Assembly (NCBI RefSeq): GCF_002797495.1 | Contig: NZ_PGEZ01000001.1 | Coordinates: forward strand, 1,488,001-1,552,000 | DNA length: 64,000 nucleotides | Direction of reading: 5' to 3' | Origin: Mumia flava | GTDB lineage: Bacteria > Actinomycetota > Actinomycetes > Propionibacteriales > Nocardioidaceae | In this document: positions 17,149 to 25,665 of the stretch, in pieces | How positions within the stretch are numbered: the first letter of the stretch is position 1 | How the letters are laid out: every line of letters begins with the position of its first letter | Notes under the pieces: model-generated | Told to the model about the DNA's origin: nothing | Seen by the model: only the letters and a program-made list of their open reading frames with translations | Database searches by the model: none | Translations under genes and position numbers: made by a program

Positions 17149-17468
17149 GCGTGACCCTGGTCGCGGTCTGGGTCGCCGGCGTGATGCTCGCGATCGCCGC
17201 TCTGCTGTGCGTGGTCCGCACAGCGATCGGGCCGACCATGGCGAACCGCGCGATCGCCGTCGACACCCTGGTCGCGGTGCTGGTCTGCGCACTCGGGCTG
17301 GAGGCCGCGTACAACCGGCACACCGACACGCTGCCCATCCTCGTCGTGCTGTCGCTGGTCGGCGTGGTCGGGTCGGTGAGCATCGCCCGCTTCGCCGTCG
17401 CCGACGACGACGAGATGGCGGAGGAGTCCGGCGAGACTGCGGAAGGGGCCTCGGATGAGCCTCGGTGA
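17145..17468 (+). CDS. mrpF: Mrp antiporter subunit F
   Basis: A 107-residue subunit with three membrane helices. The segment CVVRTAIGPTMANRAIAVD is the usual signature of MrpF, and LEAAYNRHTDTLPILVVLSLVG makes up the second and third helices. It has an acidic tail (DDDEMAEESGE) beyond the family core. It overlaps mrpE by 4 nt and mrpG by 14 nt. Confidence 0.94.
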   Translation: MSVTLVAVWVAGVMLAIAALLCVVRTAIGPTMANRAIAVDTLVAVLVCALGLEAAYNRHTDTLPILVVLSLVGVVGSVSIARFAVADDDEMAEESGETAEGASDEPR

Positions 17469-17817
17469 GGTGACCGATGCGATCGCCGTCGTCTGCCTGC
17501 TGCTCGGTGCGGCGCTGTCGCTGGTCGCCGCGATCGGCGTGCTGCGGTTCTCGAACCTCTTCAGCCGGATGCACGCGGCGACCAAGCCGCAGACCCTCGG
17601 CCTGCTGCTCGTCCTGGCCGGGATCGCGCTGCGCCTGGACGACTGGCGCGACGTCGGGCTGGTCCTCCTGGTCGCGCTCTTCCAGCTGCTCACGGTCCCG
17701 GTGTCGTCCCACATGCTGGGGCGCGCGACCTACCGGGCGGGTGACCCCGAGGAGGAGAACCTGCTGGTGGACGAGCGGATGCCCCGGCCGGGCGGGAGCA
17801 GCCGCCGCGACGGGTGA
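17455..17817 (+). CDS. mrpG: Mrp antiporter subunit G
   Basis: A 120-residue subunit with three membrane helices. GVLRFSNLFSRMHAATKPQTLGLLLVL is the conserved MrpG segment, and VSSHMLGRATYR follows the third helix. It is the last gene of the antiporter operon. Its stop is one base from the stop of the convergent LysR gene, leaving no room for a separate terminator. Confidence 0.94.
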   Translation: MSLGEVTDAIAVVCLLLGAALSLVAAIGVLRFSNLFSRMHAATKPQTLGLLLVLAGIALRLDDWRDVGLVLLVALFQLLTVPVSSHMLGRATYRAGDPEEENLLVDERMPRPGGSSRRDG

Positions 17818-17818
17818 G

Positions 17819-18712
17819 TCACCCGGCGACCGCGGACAGCAGGGCCTCCGCTCCAGGGGTGAGCGCCTCGCCGTCGCGCCACACCGCGGTCAGGGGGCGC
17901 GTCAGGTCCATCCCGTCGACCCGGACCTCGATCAGCCGGCCGGACTCCAGGTCCGCAGCGAGCGCCCGCTCCGACAGCACGACCGGGCCGATCCCGGTCG
18001 CGGCCGACGAGGCGAGCGCGGTGTTCGAGCCGAGCACGAGCCCCGGGCGGAGGTCCTCTCCGACGGCGGCCAACGCGGCTTCGAGCGTGTCGCGTGTGCC
18101 GGACCCCTGCTCACGCACGAGCACGCCGCCGTCGGCGAGATCCCCGGGTCGCACCGACGCGTCCGTGCCGGACCACCGGTGGCCGGGCGCGACGGCGACC
18201 GCGAGCCGGTCGATCCCCACGCGGCGCTTGCGCAGGTCGCTGCGCACGGTCGGTGACTCGACGAACCCGATGTCCGCGTCCCCCGCGGCCACGATCGCGC
18301 CCACGTCCGCGGAGTTGTGGACCTCCAGAGACACGAACAGGTCCGGCTCCCGCTCGTAGAGCCGGGCCAGCCAGGCCGACGCGTAGCACTCCGCGATCGT
18401 CATGCTGACCGCGGCGCGGACCGCGGCCGTACGCCCGGCGCGCAGCCCGCGGACGGATGCGCGGAAGTCGTCCGCGGCGCCGAGCAGCCGGTCGGCCCAC
18501 TCGACGACCGTCCGTCCGCCCGCGGTCAGCGTCGTCCCTCGCGGGGTGCGGACCAGCAGCGCGACGCCGAGTCGCCGCTCGAGGGCCGCCATCCGTCGGC
18601 TGACGCTCGGCTGGGTCATCCCGCGCAGCTCGGCGGCCCGCCCGATGCTCCCGGCCTCGGCCACGCCCACCAGCAGCGCCAGGTCCTCCAGGTCGGGCCA
18701 CGCCTCAGTCAT
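17819..18712 (-). CDS. LysR-family regulator next to a YeiH-type transporter
   Basis: A 297-residue LysR regulator. The N-terminal winged helix contains LLVGVAEAGSIGRAAELRGMTQPSVSRRMAALERRLGVALLVRT; the rest is a periplasmic-binding-protein-like effector domain. It is divergent from a YeiH/UPF0324 transporter gene, an arrangement known from YeiE-YeiH in enterobacteria, where the regulator responds to sulfite. Control of the neighbour is therefore likely. ATG 18712 is supported by a TACGCT element 6 nt upstream; a TTG start at 18739 is less likely. Confidence 0.9.
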   Translation of the reverse strand: MTEAWPDLEDLALLVGVAEAGSIGRAAELRGMTQPSVSRRMAALERRLGVALLVRTPRGTTLTAGGRTVVEWADRLLGAADDFRASVRGLRAGRTAAVRAAVSMTIAECYASAWLARLYEREPDLFVSLEVHNSADVGAIVAAGDADIGFVESPTVRSDLRKRRVGIDRLAVAVAPGHRWSGTDASVRPGDLADGGVLVREQGSGTRDTLEAALAAVGEDLRPGLVLGSNTALASSAATGIGPVVLSERALAADLESGRLIEVRVDGMDLTRPLTAVWRDGEALTPGAEALLSAVAG

Positions 18713-18718
18713 GCAGCC

Positions 18719-18724
18719 AGCGTA
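18719..18724 (-). promoter_or_regulatory. leaderless-type -10 element of the LysR gene
   Basis: TACGCT lies 6 nt before ATG 18712 on the minus strand and no ribosome binding site is present. Confidence 0.55.
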
Positions 18725-18783
18725 TGACCCGATGCCCAATCGACCCCTACTGCGGGGGTGGAGCCGGAGGGAGGCTGGACGTC

Positions 18784-19875
18784 GTGACCGTCCCCGCCCT
18801 CAGCCCGCCCGCCGCCGCGCCGGGCCACGCTCCCGCCCGTACGGAGGCCGCCGCGCGCGCCCGTACCTCCGGGGGGCCCGGGCGCGACCGGGGCGGACGC
18901 TGGACCGGGCTCACCGTGCTCGCCGTCGGGGTCGCGGCAGCGATGCTCGCGCACCGGCTCGTCGACGCGGTCGGGCTGCTGACGTGGGCGATCCTGTTCG
19001 GTGTGGTCGCGGCGAACGCGCGCGCGATCCCGGACTCGGCCCGCCCCACCGTCGACGCGGCCACGCGACGGCTGCTGCGCGCCGGGATCGTGCTGCTCGG
19101 GCTGTCGCTGTCGGTCGGCTCGATCGTGGCGCTCGGACTCCCGCTGATCCTGCTCGTCGTCATCACGCTGTCGACCACGCTCGTCGTGACGACCTGGCTC
19201 GGTCGCCGCCTCGGACTGCCCGGGCCGCAGGCGCTGCTGATCGGCACGGGCTTCGCCATCTGCGGTGCGTCGGCGATCGCGGCGATGCGCGAGAACGCCG
19301 ACGCCGACGAGGACGACGTGGCGGTGGCGGTGGCGATGGTGACGCTCTTCGGAAGCGTGATGATGGTGGCGCTGCCGATGCTCCAGGGCCCGCTCGGGCT
19401 GTCCGACGCCCAGCTCGGCGTCTGGGCCGGGGCCGGCGTCCAGGAGGTCGGGCAGGTCGTCGGTGCGGCCGGCGCAGCAGGCGCGACCGCGGTCGGCGTC
19501 GCCGTCGTAGTCAAGCTGACGCGTGTGCTGCTGCTCGCCCCGGTCGTCGCCGGCGTGAGCGTGGTGCAGCGGCTCCGGGTCCGGCGGGCCGCCACGTCGT
19601 CCGACCGGGCGTCGCTCCCCCCGGTGGCCCCGCTCTTCGTCGTCGGCTTCCTCGCCTGCGTGGCGCTGCGGAGCCTCGGCCTGGTCCCGGACGCCGCGCT
19701 CGCCCCGATCGCGCACGTGCAGGACGTGGCGCTCGCGGCGGCACTGTTCGGGATGGGGACAGCGGTGCACCTGCCGTCACTCGTCCGCTCGGGCGGGCGC
19801 GCCGCCGTCGTGGCGACGGCGTCGACCCTGCTCGTCGGCACGCTGGCCCTCGCCGGCGCAATCGCGCTCGGCTGA
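18784..19875 (+). CDS. YeiH/UPF0324-family membrane transporter
   Basis: A 363-residue protein with ten or so membrane helices. After a disordered, Ala/Pro/Arg-rich N-terminus of about 40 residues, the conserved family elements appear: ARAIPDSARPTVDAATRRLLRAGIVLLG, GLSLSVGSI, TGFAICGASAIAA, VGVWAGAGVQEVGQVVGAA, and KLTRVLLLAPVV. Members are putative sulfate/sulfite-type exporters. GTG 18784 was chosen because of the GGAGGGAGG about 10 nt upstream. The LysR gene upstream on the other strand probably controls it. Confidence 0.88.
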   Translation: MTVPALSPPAAAPGHAPARTEAAARARTSGGPGRDRGGRWTGLTVLAVGVAAAMLAHRLVDAVGLLTWAILFGVVAANARAIPDSARPTVDAATRRLLRAGIVLLGLSLSVGSIVALGLPLILLVVITLSTTLVVTTWLGRRLGLPGPQALLIGTGFAICGASAIAAMRENADADEDDVAVAVAMVTLFGSVMMVALPMLQGPLGLSDAQLGVWAGAGVQEVGQVVGAAGAAGATAVGVAVVVKLTRVLLLAPVVAGVSVVQRLRVRRAATSSDRASLPPVAPLFVVGFLACVALRSLGLVPDAALAPIAHVQDVALAAALFGMGTAVHLPSLVRSGGRAAVVATASTLLVGTLALAGAIALG

Positions 19876-19886
19876 CGGGCCGGCGG

Positions 19887-20291
19887 TCAGCCCGCCGAGG
19901 ACGCCGCGGCCGCCTCCGCCTGGATCCGGTCGAACTGCGCCGCCATCGCCCCGGCGAGGGCCTGCGCTCCCGACATCGGCCGGACCATGACCGTCAGCGC
20001 GTCGACGAGGCCGTCGTCGTCGACGTGGACGAAGTCGCAGCCCTCGATCTGCTTGCCGTCGACGGTGGTCTCGAAGACCAGCGCGTGGTCGCGCCCGTCC
20101 GCGCTGCTGATCGTGCGCGTGTAGCGGAAGTCCTCGAAGACGCGCATGACGCCGCGCAGGATCGCCGCGGTGATCGCCTTGCCGGGGTAGGGAGTGAAGG
20201 CCACCGGGCTCGTGAAGACGACGTCGTCGGCCAGCAGCGCCTCCATCGCGTCGCCGTCGTGCGCCTCGGCTGCCGCTCGGAATGCCTCCAT
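19887..20291 (-). CDS. SnoaL-like/NTF2-fold protein
   Basis: A 134-residue one-domain protein of the NTF2-like superfamily. The pattern MEAFRAAAEAHDGDAMEALLADDVVFTSPVAF is typical of SnoaL-like members and DFVHVDDDGLVDALTVMVRP forms the last strands. Members act as small isomerases, hydrolases or ligand binders; the pocket residues do not identify a substrate. ATG 20291 follows GAGGAGGAG. It is divergent from a PadR gene with only 56 bp between them, so the two are probably co-regulated. Confidence 0.8.
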   Translation of the reverse strand: MEAFRAAAEAHDGDAMEALLADDVVFTSPVAFTPYPGKAITAAILRGVMRVFEDFRYTRTISSADGRDHALVFETTVDGKQIEGCDFVHVDDDGLVDALTVMVRPMSGAQALAGAMAAQFDRIQAEAAAASSAG

Positions 20292-20335
20292 GGCTCCTCC
20301 TCATAGTCAACGAATTGAATAGGTGATTCCTAGAC

Positions 20336-20341
20336 TACACT
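20336..20341 (+). promoter_or_regulatory. leaderless-type -10 element of the PadR gene
   Basis: TACACT lies 6 nt before ATG 20348. A second hexamer, TAGACT, overlaps it by one base (20331-20336). The 56-bp divergent region is AT-rich and includes TCAACGAATTGA, a short dyad that could be a PadR operator. Confidence 0.5.
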
Positions 20342-20347
20342 GACGGC

Positions 20348-20929
20348 ATGGCTCTCCGCGACGCCGTCCTGGCGGCCCTGCTCGACGGGGAGTCGTCCGG
20401 GTACGACCTCGCGAAGTCGTTCTCCGCCGGCGTCGCCAACTTCTGGCTCGCCAGCCCGCAGCAGATCTACCGCGAGCTCGAGCGGATGGCGGACGACGGA
20501 CTCATCCAGGCGCGGCTCGTCGAGCAGGAGCGCCGCCCGAACAAGCGGATGTTCTCCCTGACCGAGGCCGGCCATGCCGCGCTGCGCGAGCACACGGCGA
20601 CCGCGTCCCGCCCCACGGTGGTCCGCGACGAGCTGATGGTGAAGGTCTACGCGGTCGACGACGGCGATGCCGGGGCCGTCCGCGACGCGATCAGCGGCCG
20701 CCTCGAAGCGGCCCGCGACAAGCTCGCACGGTACGAGCGGCGGCGCGAGCGGATGCTGTCCGGGCGCACCGAGGCGGAGTACCTCGCGGCCACCGACCGC
20801 GTCGGCCCGTACCTCACCCTGCTGCGCGGCCACGCCTTCGAGCGCGAGAACGTCGCCTGGGCCGAGCACGCGCTGGCGGTGCTCGACGCCCGCCTTCCTC
20901 AGTCCTCGCGGACGCAGCGCAGCCGGTAG
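20348..20929 (+). CDS. PadR-family transcriptional regulator
   Basis: A 193-residue regulator. The N-terminal winged helix has LRDAVLAALLDGESSGYDLAKSF, QIYRELERMADDGLI and RMFSLTEAGHAALREH; a C-terminal helical (Vir_act_alpha_C) domain mediates dimer formation. It probably represses itself and the divergent SnoaL-like gene. Its last 31 bases overlap the end of the convergent decarboxylase gene on the other strand. Confidence 0.92.
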   Translation: MALRDAVLAALLDGESSGYDLAKSFSAGVANFWLASPQQIYRELERMADDGLIQARLVEQERRPNKRMFSLTEAGHAALREHTATASRPTVVRDELMVKVYAVDDGDAGAVRDAISGRLEAARDKLARYERRRERMLSGRTEAEYLAATDRVGPYLTLLRGHAFERENVAWAEHALAVLDARLPQSSRTQRSR

Positions 20930-23208
20930 CGCCCGTCGACCACCTCGACGCCGTGCGTCTCGTGCTCGAACCCGGGGAAGCGCGCGTCGAACGCCTCCAT
21001 CGCCCGCAGGTAGCCCAGCGCCGGACCGTCGGTCTCACCCGTGGTCTCTCCGGGCATCGCGAGCGGGATCCCGGGCGGGTACGGCACGACGCCGACCGCG
21101 AGCGTACGGTGCGCTGCGTCGTCGAGCGCGACCACGTCGACCGCGCGCCGCACCACCCGGGCGTACGCCGCGGCGGGCGTCATCGCCGGCTGCGGGTACG
21201 CGGCGAACGCCTCGCGCTGCAGGGCGAGCAGACCCGTACGACCGATCACCTCGTGCTGCTGCTCGGCGAGGTCCCGCAGACCCATCCCGGCGTACCGGCG
21301 CGGATCCTCGGCGAACGTCGCCGGCAGCGCCTGGTCCAACGGGCGGTTCGCATCGAGGTCGCGCTTGAACGACATCAGGGTCGTCACGAGCGAACCCCAC
21401 TTGCCGCGGGTCACGCCGATCGAGAAGAGGAGCAGGATCGAGTAGGACTGGGTCTTCTCGACGACGATCGACGCCTGCTGCTCGAGGTACGCGGCGAGGA
21501 TCGGCGCCGGCACACCGAACTCCTCGATCGCGCCGTCCGCACGGACGCCCGGTGTCACGACGGTGACCTTGATCGGATCGAGCATGGCGTAGCCGTCGGG
21601 CAGCTCGAAGCCGTGCCAGGGCTCGCCGGCGCGCAGCTGCCACGGATCGGGCGAGGAGCAGAGCCAGTCCTCGTCGGCGTCCTCGAACCGCACCGTCGTC
21701 CCGTCGGGCTGCGTCACGGTCTCCGGCTGCCACGGCAGCAGGGCCCAGTCGTCGGCGGCGGTCTCCGCGGCCACGCGCGCGAGGGTCCGGCGGAACGCCA
21801 CCGCCTCGGCGATCGAGATGCCCGTGAGCAGCGGCCCGCCCCGCCCGGACATCATCGCGGCCGACACGTCGTTGCTGGCGATGATCGAGTAGAGCGGTGA
21901 GGTCGAGGCATGCATCATGAACGCCTCGTTGAACAGGTCCGGGTCCACGGGGTCGCGGCCCTGCCGGACGTGCAGGTACGACGCCTGCGACAGCGCGGCC
22001 AGCAGCTTGTGCGTCGACTGGGTGGCGAACGTCGTCGGCGCGTCGGCCTCGCGGTCACCGGTGTGCATCGCGAACCGCTCCGCGTAGATCGGGTGGAACG
22101 CCGCGTACCCGTACCAGGCCTCGTCGAAGTGCAGCCGGCCGACGTGGCTGCCGAGCGTCCGCTCCACCGTCGGGACGTGGTAGAGCAGCCCGTCGTACGT
22201 CGAGTTCGTGATCATCGCGATCACGGCCTCCCCGTCGTCGCCCTCCACGAGCGGGGAGGCGGCCCGCTTGGCCTCGACCGCCTCACGGGTCAGCTCGCTC
22301 GGCGGGACGGGACCGATGATGCCGAGGTGGTTGCGGGTCGTGGTCAGGTAGACCGGGACGCCGTGCGTGAGCGTGGCGGCCTGCTCCACGGACTTGTGCG
22401 CGTTGCGGTCGAGCACCATGACGTCGCCGGCGACGACCGACGCCTGGTGGACGACGCGGTTCGAGGTGGACGTGCCGTTGGTGACGAAGTACGTCTGGTC
22501 GGCTCCGAAGATCGTCGCGGCGCGGCGCTCGGCCTCGCCGATCGGACCCGAGTGGTCGAGCAGCGATCCGAGCTCGTGGACCGAGACCGATAGGTCCGAG
22601 CGGAACGTCTGCTCGCCGTAGAACTCGAAGAACGCCCGCCCTGCCGGTGAGCGCAGGAACGCGGCGCCGCCCTCGTGGCCCGGGGTGTGCCAGGAGTACT
22701 CGTGCTTGCGCGAGAAGGCGACGAGCGCCGAGAACATCGGCGGCAGCACGTCGGCCCGGTAGCGCTTGGCGGCGTTGCGGATCCGGCCCGCGATCCAGGC
22801 GGGGGTGTCGTCGAGGAGGTAGATCAGCTGGTCGACCTCGCGCAGCACGGAGGTGTCGAGCGCATCGGCTCCGCGCGTGCCGGTCATCACGAAGACCGGC
22901 AGGTCGCTGTTGCGGGCGCGGACGCCGGTGAGGAACTCGGCGATCCCGCCCGCGTCGACGTGCGCGTCACGGTCGGTCGAGTCACCGCCGGCGTCCGCGA
23001 TCACGGCGCAGAGCGAGGCGTCCGAGGCGACGCGGAGCACGGCGTCGTCCGGGTTCGGCGCGAACTCCGTCCGCACGTCGATCCGCTCGAGCTCCTGCAC
23101 GACCCGGCGGAGCATCTCCTCGTGCGCGGTCGCAGCCGTCGGACGCTCGTCCACGATGAGCACTTTGAGCGTCCGCGCCGTCATCATCGCGCCGTTGTGC
23201 TCGTCCAA
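20899..23208 (-). CDS. Orn/Lys/Arg decarboxylase, inducible-type fold
   Basis: A 769-residue PLP enzyme that decarboxylates a basic amino acid. An N-terminal receiver-like wing domain (LKVLIVDERPTAATAHEE) comes first, then the PLP fold with HTPGHEGG, the DHSG segment, NGTSTSNR and QSTHKLL, whose lysine (about K401) binds PLP, and a C-terminal domain. The residues do not separate ornithine, lysine and arginine. The best start is TTG 23208, with AGAGGA 6 nt before it; ATG 23187 or 23184 would shorten it by 7 or 8 residues. The N-terminal wing is characteristic of acid-inducible decarboxylases. A TAGAAT element lies about 40 bp upstream. Confidence 0.92.
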   Translation of the reverse strand: MDEHNGAMMTARTLKVLIVDERPTAATAHEEMLRRVVQELERIDVRTEFAPNPDDAVLRVASDASLCAVIADAGGDSTDRDAHVDAGGIAEFLTGVRARNSDLPVFVMTGTRGADALDTSVLREVDQLIYLLDDTPAWIAGRIRNAAKRYRADVLPPMFSALVAFSRKHEYSWHTPGHEGGAAFLRSPAGRAFFEFYGEQTFRSDLSVSVHELGSLLDHSGPIGEAERRAATIFGADQTYFVTNGTSTSNRVVHQASVVAGDVMVLDRNAHKSVEQAATLTHGVPVYLTTTRNHLGIIGPVPPSELTREAVEAKRAASPLVEGDDGEAVIAMITNSTYDGLLYHVPTVERTLGSHVGRLHFDEAWYGYAAFHPIYAERFAMHTGDREADAPTTFATQSTHKLLAALSQASYLHVRQGRDPVDPDLFNEAFMMHASTSPLYSIIASNDVSAAMMSGRGGPLLTGISIAEAVAFRRTLARVAAETAADDWALLPWQPETVTQPDGTTVRFEDADEDWLCSSPDPWQLRAGEPWHGFELPDGYAMLDPIKVTVVTPGVRADGAIEEFGVPAPILAAYLEQQASIVVEKTQSYSILLLFSIGVTRGKWGSLVTTLMSFKRDLDANRPLDQALPATFAEDPRRYAGMGLRDLAEQQHEVIGRTGLLALQREAFAAYPQPAMTPAAAYARVVRRAVDVVALDDAAHRTLAVGVVPYPPGIPLAMPGETTGETDGPALGYLRAMEAFDARFPGFEHETHGVEVVDGRYRLRCVRED

Positions 23209-23354
23209 CGCAAATCCTCTCGTCTGATCGGGTCTATGCCGGAGATTCTATTCTCCCGGAGCAGAAGATCGGCAACCTGGACGGCGGCGCGCGTACACCA
23301 CGCACCGGCTGAGGGACGGGCCGGACGGCATCCGAGCCTGTCGGAGCCGCCGGG

Positions 23355-23360
23355 TACGGT
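23355..23360 (+). promoter_or_regulatory. leaderless-type -10 element of xth
   Basis: TACGGT lies 7 nt before ATG 23368, and no ribosome binding site is present. Confidence 0.5.
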
Positions 23361-23367
23361 CGGGTCC

Positions 23368-24156
23368 ATGCGGATCGCCACCTGGAACGTGAACTCCATC
23401 CGGTCGCGCATCGACCGCGTCGCCGCCTGGCTGGAGCGCAGCGACGTCGACGTGCTCGCGATCCAGGAGACGAAGTGCCGCGACGACCAGTTCCCCGAGC
23501 TCCCGCTCAGCGCACTGGGGTACGAGGTCGCGCACCACGGCCTGTCGCAGTGGAACGGCGTCGCGATCGCGTCGCGCGTCGGGCTCGGTGACATCCGGGT
23601 CGGGTTCGAGGGGATGCCGACCTGGGGCGATCCGGCGATCGCGGAGGCCCGTGCGATTTCGGCGGTCTGCGGTGGTGTGCGCGTCTGGTCGCTGTACGTC
23701 CCGAACGGCCGCACGCTCGAGGATCCGCACTACACGTACAAGCTGGACTGGCTGCGCGTCCTGCGCGACGACGCCGCCGGCTGGCTCGCGGACGACCCGC
23801 AGGCCCAGGTCGTCCTCATGGGCGACTGGAACGTCGCACCCCGCGACGAGGACGTCTGGGACATGGCGGCCTTCGAGGGACACACCCACGTCTCGAAGCT
23901 CGAGCGGGAGGCGTTCGACGCCGTCGTCGACGCGGGCTACGCCGACCTCGTCCGCCCGTACGCCCCGGGCCCGGGCGTCTACACGTACTGGGACTACCAG
24001 CGCCTGCGCTTCCCGAAGCGGCAGGGGATGCGGATCGACTTCGCCCTCGGGTCACCGGCGCTCGCCGACCGGGTGAGCGACGCGACGATCGACCGTGAGG
24101 AGCGCAAGGGCAAGGGCGCCTCCGACCACGCCCCGGTCGTCGTCACCCTCACCTGA
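23368..24156 (+). CDS. xth: exodeoxyribonuclease III
   Basis: A 262-residue AP endonuclease/3'-5' exonuclease of base excision repair. It shows the complete family set: MRIATWNVNSIRSR (Asn), LAIQETKC (metal-binding Glu), LYVPNGR (Tyr), MGDWNVAP (Asp and Asn), YTYWDY, RIDFALGSP and SDHAPVVV (catalytic Asp-His). The length matches ExoA/XthA. It is transcribed alone and is followed immediately by a 22-bp tandem repeat. Confidence 0.96.
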   Translation: MRIATWNVNSIRSRIDRVAAWLERSDVDVLAIQETKCRDDQFPELPLSALGYEVAHHGLSQWNGVAIASRVGLGDIRVGFEGMPTWGDPAIAEARAISAVCGGVRVWSLYVPNGRTLEDPHYTYKLDWLRVLRDDAAGWLADDPQAQVVLMGDWNVAPRDEDVWDMAAFEGHTHVSKLEREAFDAVVDAGYADLVRPYAPGPGVYTYWDYQRLRFPKRQGMRIDFALGSPALADRVSDATIDREERKGKGASDHAPVVVTLT

Positions 24157-24240
24157 CGAGTCACCCAGGGCGTGGTCGCGAGTCACCCAGGGCGTGGTCG
24201 CGAGTCATCCAGGGCGTGGTCGCGAGTCATCCAGGGCGAC
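24157..24240 (+). repeat. 22-bp tandem repeat, 3.8 copies
   Basis: The unit CGAGTCACCCAGGGCGTGGT plus CG starts at 24157, 24179, 24201 and 24223; the last copy is 18 nt long. Copies 3 and 4 share a C-to-T change (CATCC). The array begins one base after the xth stop, and the DUF2812-like gene on the other strand ends inside it at 24205. Confidence 0.85.
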
Positions 24241-24771
24241 CTGGCGTGCCGTACGGCGTGTGATGCCGGCGGCGACGGCCGCGCACACGACCCCGACGAG
24301 GACGGCGATCGCCGCCGTCATGACCACCACCGACTGGTCCTCGCCGGCGGCCGTCGTCCCGACGGCGAAGACAGCGATCGCCACGACGAAGGCCAACCCC
24401 GACGCCATCGCGAAAGCCCGCGACAGGTGCCAGCGGCGCTCCACCAGAGACTCGGTCGAGAACGAACCCGGGCGCTCCCCTTCGTACGGCCTGCGCCACA
24501 CGTCGCGTCCACCGAGCTGCCCGATCTCCTCCCACCCGGCTGCCTCGATCGCGATGTCGCCCTCTGCGTCAGGGAACGGCCGCTGGTCGACGACGTAGCG
24601 GTAGCGCGCTGCGCTCTCGTCGCGGTGCAGCGCGAACCTGATCGCGCTCGTCGCCCGCAGCTCGCCCGGCGCCCATCCCTCGGCCGCACGCTCCTCGAAC
24701 CACGCCTCGATCTGCTCCGCCTCAGGCATCCGGAACGGGACGAACCATGCTGAACGGGTCGTACGGGCCAT
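24205..24771 (-). CDS. DUF2812-like membrane protein
   Basis: A 188-residue protein. The soluble N-terminal 110 residues match the DUF2812 pattern (EAWFEERAAEGWAPGEL followed by YRYVVDQR), and two C-terminal membrane helices follow (about 120-142 and 148-168). The last residues, ALDDSRPRPG, are encoded by the 22-bp tandem repeat, so the C-terminus depends on the number of repeat copies. ATG 24771 has no clear ribosome binding site. In other bacteria DUF2812 proteins often accompany PadR regulators; no PadR gene adjoins this one. Confidence 0.7.
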   Translation of the reverse strand: MARTTRSAWFVPFRMPEAEQIEAWFEERAAEGWAPGELRATSAIRFALHRDESAARYRYVVDQRPFPDAEGDIAIEAAGWEEIGQLGGRDVWRRPYEGERPGSFSTESLVERRWHLSRAFAMASGLAFVVAIAVFAVGTTAAGEDQSVVVMTAAIAVLVGVVCAAVAAGITRRTARQVALDDSRPRPG

Positions 24772-24791
24772 GACCCAGTGTGCCACGACAG

Positions 24792-25010
24792 GGCGTCTCG
24801 ATCCTCGCTCCGCTCGGCCTCGACGAACGGGAGGCGTCTCGATCCTCGCTCCGCTCCGCCTCGACGAACGGGAGGCGTCTCGATCCTCGCTCCGCTCCAC
24901 CTCGACGAACGGGAGGCGTCTCGATCCTCGCTCCGCTCCGCCTCGACGAACGGGAGGCGTCTCGATCCTCGCTCCGCTCCGCCTCGACGAACGGGGGCGT
25001 CTCGATCCAC
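24792..25010. repeat. 41-bp tandem array of the dispersed repeat
   Basis: Five full units, starting near 24792, 24833, 24874, 24915 and 24956 with an exact 41-bp period, plus a partial sixth whose spacing is 40. Each unit contains GGCGTCTCGATCCTCGCTCC followed by GCTCCGCCTCGACGAACGGG. Units 2 to 5 are nearly identical, unit 1 has CTCGG for CTCCG and unit 3 has CTCCACC. It fills almost the whole gap between the DUF2812-like gene and the NarL-type regulator; nothing else is seen in that gap. Confidence 0.9.
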
Positions 25011-25020
25011 GCGACCCGCA

Positions 25021-25665
25021 TCAGGACTGGAGGTAGGCGAGCACGGCGAGCACCCGCCGGTTGTCGTCGCCGGAGACGGGCAGATCGAGCTTCGCGAAGA
25101 TGTTCGCGGTGTGCTTCGCGACGGCCTTCTCGGTCACGAACAACCGGGCGGCGATCGCGGTGTTCGAGCGGCCCTCGGCCATCAGCGCCAGCACCTCGCG
25201 CTCCCGCTCGGTCAGTCGATCGACCGGCCCGCCGGGCTGTGCCCGCGACATCAGCCGCGCCACGACCTCGGGATCGAGCACGGTGCCACCGGCCGCGACC
25301 TGCCGTACGGCGTCGACGAACCGCTCCACGTCCGCGACCCGGTCCTTGAGCAGATAGCCCACCGCACCGTCGCCGCTCGCCAGCAGCTCGCGCGCGTACA
25401 GCTGCTCGACGTACTGCGACAGCACCAGCACCGGCAGACCCGGTCGAGCCTCCCTCGCGTCGATCGCGACCCGCAGCCCCTCGTCGGTGAACGTCGGCGG
25501 CATCCGCACATCGACCACGGCGACGTCGACCGAGAGCTCACCGAGCGCCTTCGCCAGCGACGGGGCGTTGTCGACCGCGGCGACGACCTCGAGCCCGTTC
25601 GCCTCCAGCAGGCGGGTCAGCCCGTCTCTCAGGAGGGCGAGGTCCTCGGCGATGACAACGCGCAC
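25021..25665 (-). CDS. NarL/LuxR-family response regulator
   Basis: A 214-residue regulator. The receiver begins RVVIAEDLALLRDGL, has the phosphorylated aspartate in VAVVDVRMPP and K in YLLKDRV. The C-terminal HTH is LTEREREVLALMAEGRSNTAIA with EKAVAKHTANIFAKL as recognition region. GTG 25665 follows GGAG and overlaps the kinase gene by 37 bases. Together they form a two-component system divergent from the MMPL transporter gene, which is the likely target. Confidence 0.94.
   Translation of the reverse strand: MRVVIAEDLALLRDGLTRLLEANGLEVVAAVDNAPSLAKALGELSVDVAVVDVRMPPTFTDEGLRVAIDAREARPGLPVLVLSQYVEQLYARELLASGDGAVGYLLKDRVADVERFVDAVRQVAAGGTVLDPEVVARLMSRAQPGGPVDRLTEREREVLALMAEGRSNTAIAARLFVTEKAVAKHTANIFAKLDLPVSGDDNRRVLAVLAYLQS

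Noticed and set aside
24792-25010. CRISPR array
   Set aside because: The units are directly adjacent without variable spacers, and there is no cas gene.
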